A DNA stretch of 64,000 nucleotides, from NCBI RefSeq assembly GCF_001578935.1, contig NZ_KQ969522.1:97003-161002 (forward strand), in the 5' to 3' direction. Of this stretch, positions 1 to 9,186 are shown piece after piece; within the stretch, counting starts at the first letter, position 1; each line of letters starts with the position of its first letter. This stretch comes from Streptococcus oralis (GTDB lineage: Bacteria; Bacillota; Bacilli; Lactobacillales; Streptococcaceae). The notes under the pieces were generated by a model, which saw only the letters and a list, made by a program, of their open reading frames with translations, had not been told where the DNA came from and searched no databases. Both the position numbers and the translations under genes were made by a program.

Positions 1-50
1 GGTTCGGTATCCTTGAACTCTGGAAATCTTAATTTTGGTATGTTTTTCAT
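1..50 (-). CDS. hsdS: Type I restriction specificity subunit HsdS, N-terminal start only (runs off window)
   Basis: Sixteen codons are visible, reading MKNIPKLRFPEFKDTEP. This is the typical opening of streptococcal HsdS proteins, which commonly begin M-x-x-x-PKLRFPEF before the first target-recognition domain. An AGGAG ribosome binding site lies 5 bases before the ATG. The gene follows the helicase gene by 13 bases in the same direction, so the defence operon continues past the window edge. HsdS would direct DNA recognition for the HsdR encoded upstream. Only the start is seen, so the full length and whether hsdM follows are unknown. Confidence 0.7.
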   Translation of the reverse strand, partial: MKNIPKLRFPEFKDTE

Positions 51-63
51 GTAAACTCCTTCT

Positions 64-2559
64 TTATAAAAAGAACTGCTCTAATTCAAACTTTTCAATA
101 CCTTTTTTAGTTTGAATATAATCTTTTAAGGTTTGGTTTGCTCTAGGGTTGCCAAATTTATCAAATACTATATTCTCTGTTTGATTACTTTCTTTTAACG
201 CGTGGTAGGTTGTTCTTGAAATCCCCAAACGAAGAATGTCAATTTCATGTTCCTCAATTGTCCCGTAGAAAAAGTAATCAAACTGACTTTGAGATATAAT
301 ACCAAATTCTTTTAAAGTACTAATTAATAACATTAATTCATATGATACGAATTCCTCATCTAATTGTAACTTAATGATTGCGGTATTATACAAAAAATGC
401 TTATCTCCAGTATGATCCCTTAAATCAATATATACCTTAGCATTCCCCTTATAAGCGGCCGTCTGATATGGGACTTCCCCAAATGACTTACCAACATACA
501 CAAAGCAATTCGTTGAAGTAGGACTTTCTAACAATCTTTGCCAATATGCATAGATACCATTAACCCTTAATTTAATCGGGTTTGCACTATTCTTAAGGAA
601 GTTTTTATAGTATGTTAGAGTCTGCTCATATCTCAAACGTTTAATATTTTCACTAGGTTTGAATAACCTATCGTTAACCATGTTCTGGCTATTGTTTGGA
701 TTTATTGTAAAGGAATCAAAAAAAATACTTTTTATTTTCTGGAAAATCTGACTTATTAGTTCTTCCCTCTCTAAGCCTTCGTCAATAGATTTGGCCTCCT
801 TCAATATCTTTTCAAGCATCTTCATTCCTTCCTGCGTATAACAAAGGACCTGCTGTGCACCTGCCTTGTGTAAACGAGTTGCAAAATCGTTTGTGGTGTA
901 TAGCTCTAATATTCTAGCTTCAGTTTTCCGAGCTTCAAGAACTGTATCTGTTACCTTAATATTCTCCAACATAGGGTTTTTCATTTCATCCGCCCCCTTC
1001 TTTCTGAGAGATTCTATTTTATCCTTCATTTTCCCACCATTAGGTTGAGGAAATTCCTCAATATCAACAAAATGCACAGGTACAAAAATCTTAGATAATG
1101 CAGCTCCTTCATGAAATATCTCATTTAGGCGATTTACCCGACCAATCAGATTCACTAAATCATTTTGACTAGACTTCCCTGAAATATAGATTAGATTATC
1201 AATCGGCAGATTGATCCCTGCTAAAATAATCGAATTCGCAATAAAATTTTTAATAAATTCAGATTCTCTAACAAACTTAATTAAATAATTTCGTATCATC
1301 AGAGGCATTTTCCCATGCAAATAAACTGTCCCCTTCGAAAGAAAATCAATTAACTTAAATTCAGGATGAACAATTTCCGCTAGCTCTTCTTGAAGTGTTC
1401 TAATCTCTTCTGGAACTTCTATATTAGACAAACTAGAAGCCAATTTCCTTGCATATTTTTCAATATCTCTGGGTTTAAACAAAAAGTGTAAATTCTTTTT
1501 GAATTTTCCTGACTGAACCAACTGTGAAATATACTCATAAGAGCCTGAAAAGATTCTATCTAATTCAATAAATTGATTCAAAAAAACATCATAAACTTGT
1601 TCTTTGCCACTTAAATCTAAAAATTTAATTAACAGTATTTTTAAATTTTTAGCTATCCTATATTCTTCAATCTGTCCCTGATCAACCAAAGAAAGATTGG
1701 AAGAATCACTGATAACCGGTGACAAGTATACCATGTTTACATTCGGATTAAATTTTTGTACCAACTTAATAAAACGTGATAGTAAAATACTCCGTATAGA
1801 AGAACTATTTAACAATTCGTGAGCTTCGTCAATATAGATGACACTAAATATCATCCCCTCTTCAATTAATCGAAGCCCCCTTTCTTGTGTTACAATCGCT
1901 AATACTCTATCATCTGTTTCAGAATTGTAATTTTGATCATGTATAATGATTTTTCTATCTGTTACGACTTGTCTAGCCTCTCGATAAGTCTGATCAATTA
2001 AAGCCTTTGTTGGAACAATTATAGCAACATTCCCATCATCTTCATACTTCGATAAGTGCCGAAAAATAATTTCACTTTTCCCATAAGAAGTCGGTGCTAT
2101 AAATGAAAATTGATTGCTCTCTGAATTTAATACCTTTTGAAAAACTCTATCTTGCTCATAGGTTTTCACTTTACCATTTTCAATAAATCTATCCATTTCC
2201 CCATTAGAAAGAACGTGGGTCAGCCTTTGAGATTCCTCTGGGATATAGCCTTCACTTAGTATTTTTTTAGCAACAGGATAATAACCATAATTAACAGAAA
2301 AATCATATAATGCATTAAATTTTTTTATTTTAAAACACGTTCTTGCAATAATCAAGTAGGCATAGTCAATTAAAAGAGTCTTTTGACGATTTTTTTCATA
2401 CTCATCTATTAAAATTAAAGCAATTCCAAATAAGTACTCTGCTTCCTTTTCTGTTAAAGAGGAAGATAAATATAATAGTTGTTGAAGCCTAGTTGAAATT
2501 TTTTCATTCTTTCGTATTTCGGTAAGCGCCCTCAAACCTTGGTCCTGCTTATGACTCAT
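64..2559 (-). CDS. DEAH-box superfamily 2 helicase, HamB-like (Hachiman-type defence)
   Basis: An 831-residue SF2 helicase. Motif I is APTSYGKS at residues 155-162 and the DEAH box lies at residues 244-247 in YIDEAHEL. A helicase C-terminal region carries NLPIDNLIY and GRVNRLN, equivalent to motifs V and VI. The 150 residues before motif I are helical and unassigned. The start overlaps the end of the upstream nuclease gene by 11 bases, so the two are probably translationally coupled and act together. A small nuclease paired with a large SF2 helicase is the layout of the Hachiman anti-phage system (HamA, HamB). The assignment rests on architecture and motifs from memory. An unrelated nuclease-helicase defence pair is the main alternative. 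The gene is clearly more AT-rich than hsdR. Confidence 0.72.
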   Translation of the reverse strand: MSHKQDQGLRALTEIRKNEKISTRLQQLLYLSSSLTEKEAEYLFGIALILIDEYEKNRQKTLLIDYAYLIIARTCFKIKKFNALYDFSVNYGYYPVAKKILSEGYIPEESQRLTHVLSNGEMDRFIENGKVKTYEQDRVFQKVLNSESNQFSFIAPTSYGKSEIIFRHLSKYEDDGNVAIIVPTKALIDQTYREARQVVTDRKIIIHDQNYNSETDDRVLAIVTQERGLRLIEEGMIFSVIYIDEAHELLNSSSIRSILLSRFIKLVQKFNPNVNMVYLSPVISDSSNLSLVDQGQIEEYRIAKNLKILLIKFLDLSGKEQVYDVFLNQFIELDRIFSGSYEYISQLVQSGKFKKNLHFLFKPRDIEKYARKLASSLSNIEVPEEIRTLQEELAEIVHPEFKLIDFLSKGTVYLHGKMPLMIRNYLIKFVRESEFIKNFIANSIILAGINLPIDNLIYISGKSSQNDLVNLIGRVNRLNEIFHEGAALSKIFVPVHFVDIEEFPQPNGGKMKDKIESLRKKGADEMKNPMLENIKVTDTVLEARKTEARILELYTTNDFATRLHKAGAQQVLCYTQEGMKMLEKILKEAKSIDEGLEREELISQIFQKIKSIFFDSFTINPNNSQNMVNDRLFKPSENIKRLRYEQTLTYYKNFLKNSANPIKLRVNGIYAYWQRLLESPTSTNCFVYVGKSFGEVPYQTAAYKGNAKVYIDLRDHTGDKHFLYNTAIIKLQLDEEFVSYELMLLISTLKEFGIISQSQFDYFFYGTIEEHEIDILRLGISRTTYHALKESNQTENIVFDKFGNPRANQTLKDYIQTKKGIEKFELEQFFL

Positions 2560-3367
2560 TTTTTAACCTTTCCAATAGTTTTATAAATAAATCCTCTGAT
2601 GTTAAATTTATCGCAATAATGTTCTCTTTACGTGCTTGATGTTTTTCGACATAATTATGAAAATGAATTTCATCACCTAATGCTACCAATTCTTCGTTTA
2701 CAACCGTGGAACCTAGAATAATATTACTATCACTGATTGTAATAAAGTTACCATTCATATAACTTTCACTGTATTCCTCTAAACGTTTTGTTAAAGAATT
2801 ATTTGGTCTAGCGTTTTTAGCATGACTTGCAGCATTCTCCCACGGATCATTACTGGTTTGTCCAGAAAGTTGACTATTTAAGCCATTGTATGCAGCAACA
2901 ATTCTAGATTCATGAGTCTCTTCTGAATAGGTTGACTTACTCTCAACTAACCACATTTCATCATCTTTACTATATAGACCGTCAAAGCCTTTTTTAGCTG
3001 AATTTTCTTCCAAATTTCTATAACAGAACTCTTGTTGGTAACCCTGCTCTCTCAAGATACAGATAAGAAAAAATTCAGCCGCAAAGCCAATGATATGCTT
3101 TCTACTTTTTAAAGTCTTAGCTCCTAAATTCCCAGACTTAAATAAACTATTATATATTTTTAAAGCAACCGTCTCACAAGAGAAAGTAGAGTCCACACCC
3201 TTAGCAATTTCAACTAATTTCGTTTGTATAAAAGCAAACTCATCCTCAGTTAATTCTTCTTGAAGCACAGCAACTAGTACTTCAAGTTCTTTTCCAGGTT
3301 TACTATTTAAGAGAGTTGAAGGTGACGTAACTTGTGATATAGGTTTGAATTCATTTCCAAGTAACAT
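2549..3367 (-). CDS. PD-(D/E)xK-type nuclease, HamA-like (DUF1837-like)
   Basis: A 272-residue protein with a probable PD-(D/E)xK core. KKGFDGLY puts an Asp at residue 129 and WLVESKS puts Glu and Lys at 142 and 144, preceded by a hydrophobic helix GFAAEFFLICIL. This D-(13)-ExK spacing and the GFDG sequence resemble HamA/DUF1837 nucleases. The gene starts 29 bases after hsdR behind a good AAAGGGGA ribosome binding site and overlaps the helicase gene by 11 bases. With that helicase it would form a two-gene defence module, the nuclease probably being held inactive until the helicase senses foreign or damaged DNA, as described for Hachiman. A restriction-like nuclease of another system is possible. 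The catalytic assignment is from pattern only. Confidence 0.65.
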   Translation of the reverse strand: MLLGNEFKPISQVTSPSTLLNSKPGKELEVLVAVLQEELTEDEFAFIQTKLVEIAKGVDSTFSCETVALKIYNSLFKSGNLGAKTLKSRKHIIGFAAEFFLICILREQGYQQEFCYRNLEENSAKKGFDGLYSKDDEMWLVESKSTYSEETHESRIVAAYNGLNSQLSGQTSNDPWENAASHAKNARPNNSLTKRLEEYSESYMNGNFITISDSNIILGSTVVNEELVALGDEIHFHNYVEKHQARKENIIAINLTSEDLFIKLLERLKNES

Positions 3368-3396
3368 ATATTCCCCTTTCTTTGTAAACGAATTTA

Positions 3397-6300
3397 TTAC
3401 AACCGCTCCACCATCTGGTCAGCCAGTTGGTAGATTGCTTCTCTGAGGCCGTTGCGGTATTTGATCCGGCTAAGGGCTTGGACCTTGCTATCCATAGCCA
3501 TTTCTTGGTAGGTCAGGCTGGCTTGGGCGATGATGTCACGGAGTTGACCGCTATCATCCATGTCCTTTTGCTCATAGCGGTGGTTGGCAAAGAGGCTACG
3601 CAAGCCTTGGTTGGTCACGATGTCCGTGATGCCCCACTGGTTGCGAAAGTCGAGAAAGACACGATTGAGACTGACGGCATTGGCTTCTTGGATGATTGTT
3701 TGGCTTTCGCTGAGACGAGCTGGATAGGTAAAGTTACTATCTGCTGTCGGGTAGTGCCCTTGGTAGATCGCTTGGGCTGCAGTGACGATTTTTTCTGCAT
3801 AGGTGCGGTCTTCCAAGCTATTGGCAAATTTCTGGATTTCTTCCTTGGTTTCCTTGGCTGCTTCCTTTTTACCTTCGTGAACTTGGTTGAGAAGCTGCTC
3901 GATGAGCTCTGTCAGGTAGTCATAGTTGACTTCCACATCCTTGACATGGGTCATGCGTAACTCCACCTGCCAGATAGGGATTTTCTTTTCCTTGGCTAGG
4001 TGGTTTTTGAGTTCATTGGTCAAGACTGTCGTCAGCATGACCTCCTGCTCAGGTGTCATCCCTAGTTCTTTTAGGAGAATATCGGGATCATCGTAGTCAA
4101 AGCCTACATCGCCCCCTTCTTCCTCGCTTGGGGTGTACTGCATGAGCTTGGACATGCCTGTATTATAGTCTCTAAGCAAGCCCAGCATGTCTTCTTTTTT
4201 CTTTTCAGACGGTGGGAGTTGGTTAAAGACTTGTGTCATGTCAGAGAGCTGGGTGACGGTTTCCTTGACTTGAGTGAGCAGGTCTTGAAACTCTGGCGCA
4301 GTGATGCCATCCTTGGTATTGCCTGCCTTGCGCTCTTCATCACTCAGCTTGGCCGAGTCCTTATTGGCGTAGATAGAGAGAGCTTGATTCATCAATTTTT
4401 CATTGTGGGCTGGCCAGCGGTAGTTGACGATGCGCCCCCAAGGTTTTTCATTCATATCCGCCACACGGTTAGTGCGAGAGTAGGCTTGGATGAGACTAGC
4501 ATCCTTGAGCGTGCGGTCGACATAGAGAGTGTTGAGCTCTGGCGCATTAAAACCTGTCAAGAGTTGATCAATCACGATGACCAGATCCAGATACTGACCA
4601 TCATGGGCCGTCCTTGCTAGGCGAGAGGTGACATCCTCTGTATAGCCAGCGACATTATCCATCTCAAACTTCGTTCCAAAAAGCTGATTGTAGACTGTCA
4701 TAGCTTCATGGAGACCTTGGTTGCTTTCCAGCATACTATCATTATTGGTGGTATTTTTGCTAAAGGTGACGGCTACCTTTAGGGTTGGCTGACCTGCTGC
4801 CCGTCTTTCATCATTGACCCGTTCAAACTCTCGGAAGTACATCATAGCCATCGGGGTGCTGGCTTTTCCACCTCCCACGTGTGTTGTCAGCATGGCATTG
4901 TAGAGCCCGTCCTTAGAACGATTGCGCCAATGCTTGAAAATATCTGCCACAACAAGTTTGACATGGTCAGGATTTTCATCATAAAAACTAGGCTCGATCG
5001 CGTCGTCCATGTCTTCTTGCGAGAGGTGGGCGATTTTTTCTTGGATTTGCTCCTCTGTCCATTTAGGGTAGCGTTCCCGATAAAAGGCTGGTAGGTAGCG
5101 CTCTTTCATAGCTGCTTCATCGATAGTGGTTTCAAAGTCCACCTTAAAGCCCAAGACATTGCGGTCTGCGATGGCTTCACGGATGGTATAGGCATGGAGC
5201 AAGGAACCAAAGATATCTTCCGTTCTTAGCCCTCTGGTCGTCTCATCAAACATCGGTGTCCCCGTATAGCCGACCCAGGCTGACTGCGGAAAGGCTTTTT
5301 GAATAGCCGCAAAGGAGAGTCCACCTGTCGAGCGGTGAGCCTCATCCACGATAAAGACAATGCGTTTGTCAGGCGCCTTAAAACTCTTGCGGTTGATAAG
5401 GGTATTGAGTTTTTGGACAGAGGTGACGATGATGCCGTTGTCCTTGCTCTTGAGACGACGATTGAGCTCGGTGGTTTTCTTGGTATCTTGGACACTGCCT
5501 GCAGACTCACCGACACCATCTGGATCATAGGCACTGTACTCATCAAAGGTCTGACTGGTTAGGGCGATGCGGTCCACAACAAAGACAACCTTGTCCACAT
5601 TTGGCAAGCGACTAGCTAGCCAAGCTGTTTTAAAGCTGGTGATGGTCTTTCCAGAGCCAGTGGTATGCCAGATATAGCCGATTTTCGTGCTGGAGAGCTC
5701 AAAGTCCGTTTGCTTGATTTTTTCGATGACCCTTTGTGTGGCATAGACCTGATAGGGGCGCATGACCTTGAGCATCTGCTTATTTTTCGTCCCATCCAGG
5801 ATCATGTAGTTGGTGGCCATCTGATGGGCCATGGGGATAGACAGCATGCTATCTGCAAACTCCTTCCAATCCCTCACCAGAGTGTTATCGGATTGCCGTT
5901 GCCAGTTAAAGGCAAAGTCTGTATTGAAGCCTTGACTGGTGGTATTAGCCATGTACTTGACATTCGTTGGGGTCAGACCGACCAAGATTTGCACCGTAGA
6001 GAAGATGTCACTATACTGGTGTTCGTCGATATATTGGTGCATCTGATTGAGCGCCGCATTGACATCTACCGTATCTTTTTTCTCTTCAATCTGGATAATA
6101 GGAAGCCCATTGATGAGAAGAGTCGTATCAAAAATCCGATTTTCCTTCCCAGCAATCACAGCAGGACGGTGGATCTGATTGACAATCTGATAGATCGTAT
6201 CGCCTGCCCCGACCTTACGCTGATCAAAAACGGTCAAAAAGACATGGCGACCATCATCCATATCCACTTCTACCTGTGAAATCCCATTTAGGCCATAGAG

Positions 6301-6594
6301 AAACTGACCTGCCTGATAGGGTATTTTGAGATCAGAGATGATTTTCTTCACTTGGTTAAATTCTGCGACCGACAGAGGGTTCTTGAGCACGTCTTGGTTA
6401 TGCTGCTCAAGGATTTCCTTAAAGTTTTGCCAGAGGGCTTCTGTCGTCTTGATGTCCTTTTCATACTTCCACAGACGCTTCTTGGTCACATAGGCGACCG
6501 GAGTTTCTGTCACTTCTCTTCCATCTGTCGTCCCGTCAACTTGTCCGGTTGATAGATAAGTGATTAACTGCTTTTCAAAATCTAGTTCTTTCAT
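3397..6594 (-). CDS. hsdR: Type I restriction enzyme R subunit (HsdR)
   Basis: A 1065-residue HsdR, the usual size. The N-terminal nuclease region contains NGLPIIQIEEKK, the ExK half of the PD-(D/E)xK site. The motor follows with Walker A TTGSGKT near residue 310 and a DEAH box in FIVDEAHRS. A VDRTLKDASLIQAYSRTNR stretch matches motif VI. It translocates and cleaves unmodified DNA in complex with HsdM and HsdS. Its ATG overlaps the stop of the half-size HsdS gene (ATGA), so the two are coupled. HsdM is not in the window and should lie beyond base 1. The gene is noticeably richer in G+C than the nuclease-helicase pair directly downstream. Confidence 0.93.
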   Translation of the reverse strand: MKELDFEKQLITYLSTGQVDGTTDGREVTETPVAYVTKKRLWKYEKDIKTTEALWQNFKEILEQHNQDVLKNPLSVAEFNQVKKIISDLKIPYQAGQFLYGLNGISQVEVDMDDGRHVFLTVFDQRKVGAGDTIYQIVNQIHRPAVIAGKENRIFDTTLLINGLPIIQIEEKKDTVDVNAALNQMHQYIDEHQYSDIFSTVQILVGLTPTNVKYMANTTSQGFNTDFAFNWQRQSDNTLVRDWKEFADSMLSIPMAHQMATNYMILDGTKNKQMLKVMRPYQVYATQRVIEKIKQTDFELSSTKIGYIWHTTGSGKTITSFKTAWLASRLPNVDKVVFVVDRIALTSQTFDEYSAYDPDGVGESAGSVQDTKKTTELNRRLKSKDNGIIVTSVQKLNTLINRKSFKAPDKRIVFIVDEAHRSTGGLSFAAIQKAFPQSAWVGYTGTPMFDETTRGLRTEDIFGSLLHAYTIREAIADRNVLGFKVDFETTIDEAAMKERYLPAFYRERYPKWTEEQIQEKIAHLSQEDMDDAIEPSFYDENPDHVKLVVADIFKHWRNRSKDGLYNAMLTTHVGGGKASTPMAMMYFREFERVNDERRAAGQPTLKVAVTFSKNTTNNDSMLESNQGLHEAMTVYNQLFGTKFEMDNVAGYTEDVTSRLARTAHDGQYLDLVIVIDQLLTGFNAPELNTLYVDRTLKDASLIQAYSRTNRVADMNEKPWGRIVNYRWPAHNEKLMNQALSIYANKDSAKLSDEERKAGNTKDGITAPEFQDLLTQVKETVTQLSDMTQVFNQLPPSEKKKEDMLGLLRDYNTGMSKLMQYTPSEEEGGDVGFDYDDPDILLKELGMTPEQEVMLTTVLTNELKNHLAKEKKIPIWQVELRMTHVKDVEVNYDYLTELIEQLLNQVHEGKKEAAKETKEEIQKFANSLEDRTYAEKIVTAAQAIYQGHYPTADSNFTYPARLSESQTIIQEANAVSLNRVFLDFRNQWGITDIVTNQGLRSLFANHRYEQKDMDDSGQLRDIIAQASLTYQEMAMDSKVQALSRIKYRNGLREAIYQLADQMVERL

Positions 6595-7166
6595 ACCTTG
6601 CGAACCTCCTCTAGTTCTCCCATTCGTAGGAGATATTCTCTCTCAGCTTGTCGTATTTTTAAAGCTTTGACCTCTTCTTGCTTACGGTAAACCATACCGA
6701 TCAGCCTTTGTCGTTCCAGACTTTCCAGCCTTGGTAGTTGCAGTTCTCTCAACTGTTTGACGGTGTATTTCAAAACAGCCGACCCTTGCAACCCTAGGAG
6801 AAACTGACGTTTAACGGCCTTATCTTCGTTTAAGAGGTAGAGCAAGAAGTTCTTGTCTAGCTCTTTTGAGGGTTCTAAGACGACATAGTTTTGAGTGTAG
6901 AAATAGCCCTCGTGCTCCTTTGAGACGATGGCGGCTGTACCCGAGATGAGACTAAAGATCAAATCCCCATTTCTCAGCTGTGTCAGCGGATCTGTCGTTG
7001 TTAGCTCCTTTGACTCGCGCTCCTTGTGACTGACTCCAGCCAGATCATCCTCCAAATCCAGCTGATTATAAATCTTATAGCGATGGCCATTTGGTCTTTC
7101 TTTGACCCGAAACTGCGGAAAACCAACCTGAAAGGTTACCAAGTCTCCTAGCTGTATTTTTTTCAT
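6591..7166 (-). CDS. Half-size HsdS-like protein (single target-recognition domain)
   Basis: A 191-residue protein, about half of a normal HsdS. It has one target-recognition-like domain (residues about 1-150, MKKIQLGDLVTFQVGFPQF at the start) and one C-terminal helical conserved region (residues about 150-190, rich in E, R and K). Full HsdS proteins carry two such halves. It is the first gene of the operon and is coupled to hsdR by an ATGA overlap. It may be a half-subunit that dimerises, a modulator of HsdR, or a remnant of a longer HsdS. The family link is clear but the role is uncertain, because another HsdS begins at the other end of the operon. Confidence 0.75.
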   Translation of the reverse strand: MKKIQLGDLVTFQVGFPQFRVKERPNGHRYKIYNQLDLEDDLAGVSHKERESKELTTTDPLTQLRNGDLIFSLISGTAAIVSKEHEGYFYTQNYVVLEPSKELDKNFLLYLLNEDKAVKRQFLLGLQGSAVLKYTVKQLRELQLPRLESLERQRLIGMVYRKQEEVKALKIRQAEREYLLRMGELEEVRKV

Positions 7167-7209
7167 ATCCTACTCACTTTGTGTTTTTTAAAAATTACTT
7201 TACAAACAT

Positions 7210-7238
7210 AGTTTAGCAGTTTTTTGGAAGTTAGTCAA
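7210..7238 (-). promoter_or_regulatory. Promoter of the restriction/defence operon
   Basis: On the minus strand TTGACT (7233-7238) and TAAACT (7210-7215) are 17 bases apart, and TGC directly before the -10 gives an extended -10. It lies 44 bases before the first gene of the operon, which probably drives the half-HsdS, HsdR, nuclease, helicase and downstream HsdS genes together. Confidence 0.7.
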
Positions 7239-7250
7239 GGAAAAACTGCT
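7215..7250. repeat. 10-bp inverted repeat spanning the defence-operon promoter
   Basis: AGCAGTTTTT (from 7215) and AAAAACTGCT (7241-7250) form perfect 10-bp arms on both sides of the -35 element. One arm touches the -10. The position suits a repressor operator or a promoter-proximal hairpin. No cognate regulator is recognised nearby. Confidence 0.5.
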
Positions 7251-7284
7251 TTTTATTTTGTGTTTTTTTAAAACTACATTTTAT

Positions 7285-7318
7285 CTTAAAAACACACCAA
7301 ACTTCCTGCTTAGTGTGT
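7285..7318 (-). terminator. Rho-independent terminator after the AraC-type gene
   Basis: ACACACCAA (7292-7300) pairs with TTAGTGTGT (7310-7318) apart from one mismatch. On the minus strand the stem is followed by a T-run. It separates the AraC gene from the defence operon. Confidence 0.65.
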
Positions 7319-7336
7319 CCTCATTTTTAGTTGGAT

Positions 7337-8320
7337 TTAAAGTTTTTGCTTTGCCTGCCCTTCCCGATAGGCCGTAATGGTCTGTCCTGTCCATTTTTTA
7401 AAGGCGCGGGAGAAAGAGGAAACTTCAGCATAGCCTAGGAGGTAGGCGACTTCGTCGGTGCTGATTTCTGGCTGTTTAAAATAGCTAAAGGCCAGAAGCT
7501 TTTGGACATTGTGCAGTTCTTGGTTAAACTTGGTGCCTTCTGCGGTCAGGTTGCGCTGAAGGGTCCGGCTACTGATGCCCAGAGAGGCCGCAATGTCCTC
7601 AATGCCAAAGGCACCACTCGGAATCATCTGGTAGAGTTTTTGCTGGACAACACCGGTGAAGCTCTCGCTGGTCATGGCCTCTGCCAAGCGCTCCTTGAGC
7701 TGGGGCTCGAGATAGTCCAGCATGACATTATTGGCCGTGAGAAAGGGCTTCTCGAGATCTGCTTTACGAAAGACCATTTCATTGCCCTCCATTTGCTCCA
7801 CATGGCAGGCAAAGGTGTCTCTACTAACTGCTTCATAGCTAAAGGGCGTCTCCACATGGACGGGAGCAATGGCTTCGCCTGTGCCTGTCCGGATCAGATC
7901 CAGCAGGAGCAACTGCTCATTGAGGACCGCAAAGCGGGGCAAGTCCAAACCGGCATAGTCATAGCGGTAGTTGACCCGCACCAAGTCGTCAAAGGTTTCG
8001 ATTGAGACCACGATAGGACCTGTGATTTTCTTGTATTTTGCGAAATGCTCAATGGCCGCAAGCCCATTTTTTGAGGACAGAGCCGCAAAGAATGGGGGCA
8101 TGAACATCTGGATGTCCTTGATCCGGCTCATGGCAAGGATCTGCTCGTCGCTGGCCACCTTATCAAAGGCTGTGAGCAGATGGTAATAATCCAGAGTGGA
8201 CAGAATCATCTCCTCTTTCCAGCTGGTATCCGGCAACTGGGCAAGGTCGAGGATGGACTGAAAATCCAAGCCAAGGGCCTTGAGATTTTCTAGGTATTGT
8301 TGGCTGAGGTTGAGACGCAT
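7337..8320 (-). CDS. AraC-family transcriptional regulator
   Basis: A 327-residue regulator. The first 200 residues resemble the arabinose-binding-like sensor domain found in OruR/ArgR-type AraC proteins. The last 100 hold the two helix-turn-helix motifs, including IEDIAASLGISSRTLQRNL and VAYLLGYAEVSSFSRAFKKWTG, which match the AraC signature well. It starts 12 bases after the stop of the upstream short-chain dehydrogenase, behind AAAGGAGA, so the two share a transcript. Long conserved boxes precede this operon and a second SDR gene, with a shorter shared core before a third gene. The likely model is that this protein activates all three and itself. The inducer is unknown. Confidence 0.85.
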   Translation of the reverse strand: MRLNLSQQYLENLKALGLDFQSILDLAQLPDTSWKEEMILSTLDYYHLLTAFDKVASDEQILAMSRIKDIQMFMPPFFAALSSKNGLAAIEHFAKYKKITGPIVVSIETFDDLVRVNYRYDYAGLDLPRFAVLNEQLLLLDLIRTGTGEAIAPVHVETPFSYEAVSRDTFACHVEQMEGNEMVFRKADLEKPFLTANNVMLDYLEPQLKERLAEAMTSESFTGVVQQKLYQMIPSGAFGIEDIAASLGISSRTLQRNLTAEGTKFNQELHNVQKLLAFSYFKQPEISTDEVAYLLGYAEVSSFSRAFKKWTGQTITAYREGQAKQKL

Positions 8321-8332
8321 GGCTTCTCCTTT

Positions 8333-9151
8333 TTAACGCATGGACATGAGCATCATCCGGTCGAAGAATTTATCGCCAAAGATACGGCGGATGCCGACCA
8401 GGAGTTTACCGCCACGACCGACTAGGTAACGGGTTTTAGGGTTACGGGCATTGATGATTTTTAAAACGGTACGTGAGATGACTTCTGGGCTTGACCCTGG
8501 AGCTGGGTTATTTTCCATAGCCTTGATGTAGCCATTGACCAAACGGCTGTAGGCACCATTTTTGGACTCATAAGAAAAGTTTTGGCTAACACCAGCGTTA
8601 AAACCAGTGTTGATCATGCCTGGTTCCAAGACGACCACCTTGATCCCAAACTCCTTGACTTCCATACGGAGGCAGTCGCTAAAGCCTTCGATGGCATGCT
8701 TAGAGGCATGGTACCAAGCTCCAAGCGGGGTATAGATTTTCCCACCCATTGATGAGGTATTGATGATGAGTCCCTCTTTTTGGGCCCGCATGTATGGTAG
8801 GACTTTCTTGGTCAGACGAGCCACTCCGTAGACGTTGACTTCCATCTGTTGTTGGACTTTTTCCATGGACAGGTCTTCGACAGGACCGTAAAGGCCATAA
8901 CCAGCATTGTTCCAAAGGACATCGATCCGCCCTTCTTCTTCAATGACTTTTGCGACTACTTTTTCAATATCCTCTTCATTGGTCACGTCCATCTTCATGA
9001 TGTGGCCACCGAGGGCTTCCAAATCTACCATCTTGTCCACGCTACGGGCAACGGCGTAGACCGTGTGACCTGCTTTGATGAGGTCTTGGGCTGAGAGTTT
9101 CCCCATTCCTGATGATGCGCCGGTGATTAAGATAACTTTATTCGCTGACAT
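8333..9151 (-). CDS. Short-chain dehydrogenase/reductase (SDR)
   Basis: A 272-residue classical SDR. The NAD(P)-binding motif TGASSGMG is at residues 10-17, NNAG follows in DVLWNNAGYG, and the catalytic YxxxK appears as WYHASKHAIEGF. The substrate cannot be read from the sequence. It is the first gene of an operon with the AraC regulator. It is similar in length and sequence to the SDR at 10078-10899, including the closing NxRxPKTRYLVG region, so the two are paralogues. Its promoter and upstream boxes are nearly the same as those of that paralogue. Confidence 0.88.
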   Translation of the reverse strand: MSANKVILITGASSGMGKLSAQDLIKAGHTVYAVARSVDKMVDLEALGGHIMKMDVTNEEDIEKVVAKVIEEEGRIDVLWNNAGYGLYGPVEDLSMEKVQQQMEVNVYGVARLTKKVLPYMRAQKEGLIINTSSMGGKIYTPLGAWYHASKHAIEGFSDCLRMEVKEFGIKVVVLEPGMINTGFNAGVSQNFSYESKNGAYSRLVNGYIKAMENNPAPGSSPEVISRTVLKIINARNPKTRYLVGRGGKLLVGIRRIFGDKFFDRMMLMSMR

Positions 9152-9186
9152 GTTTGTATTCCTCTTTTGTTTTATGTGATAAGTCT

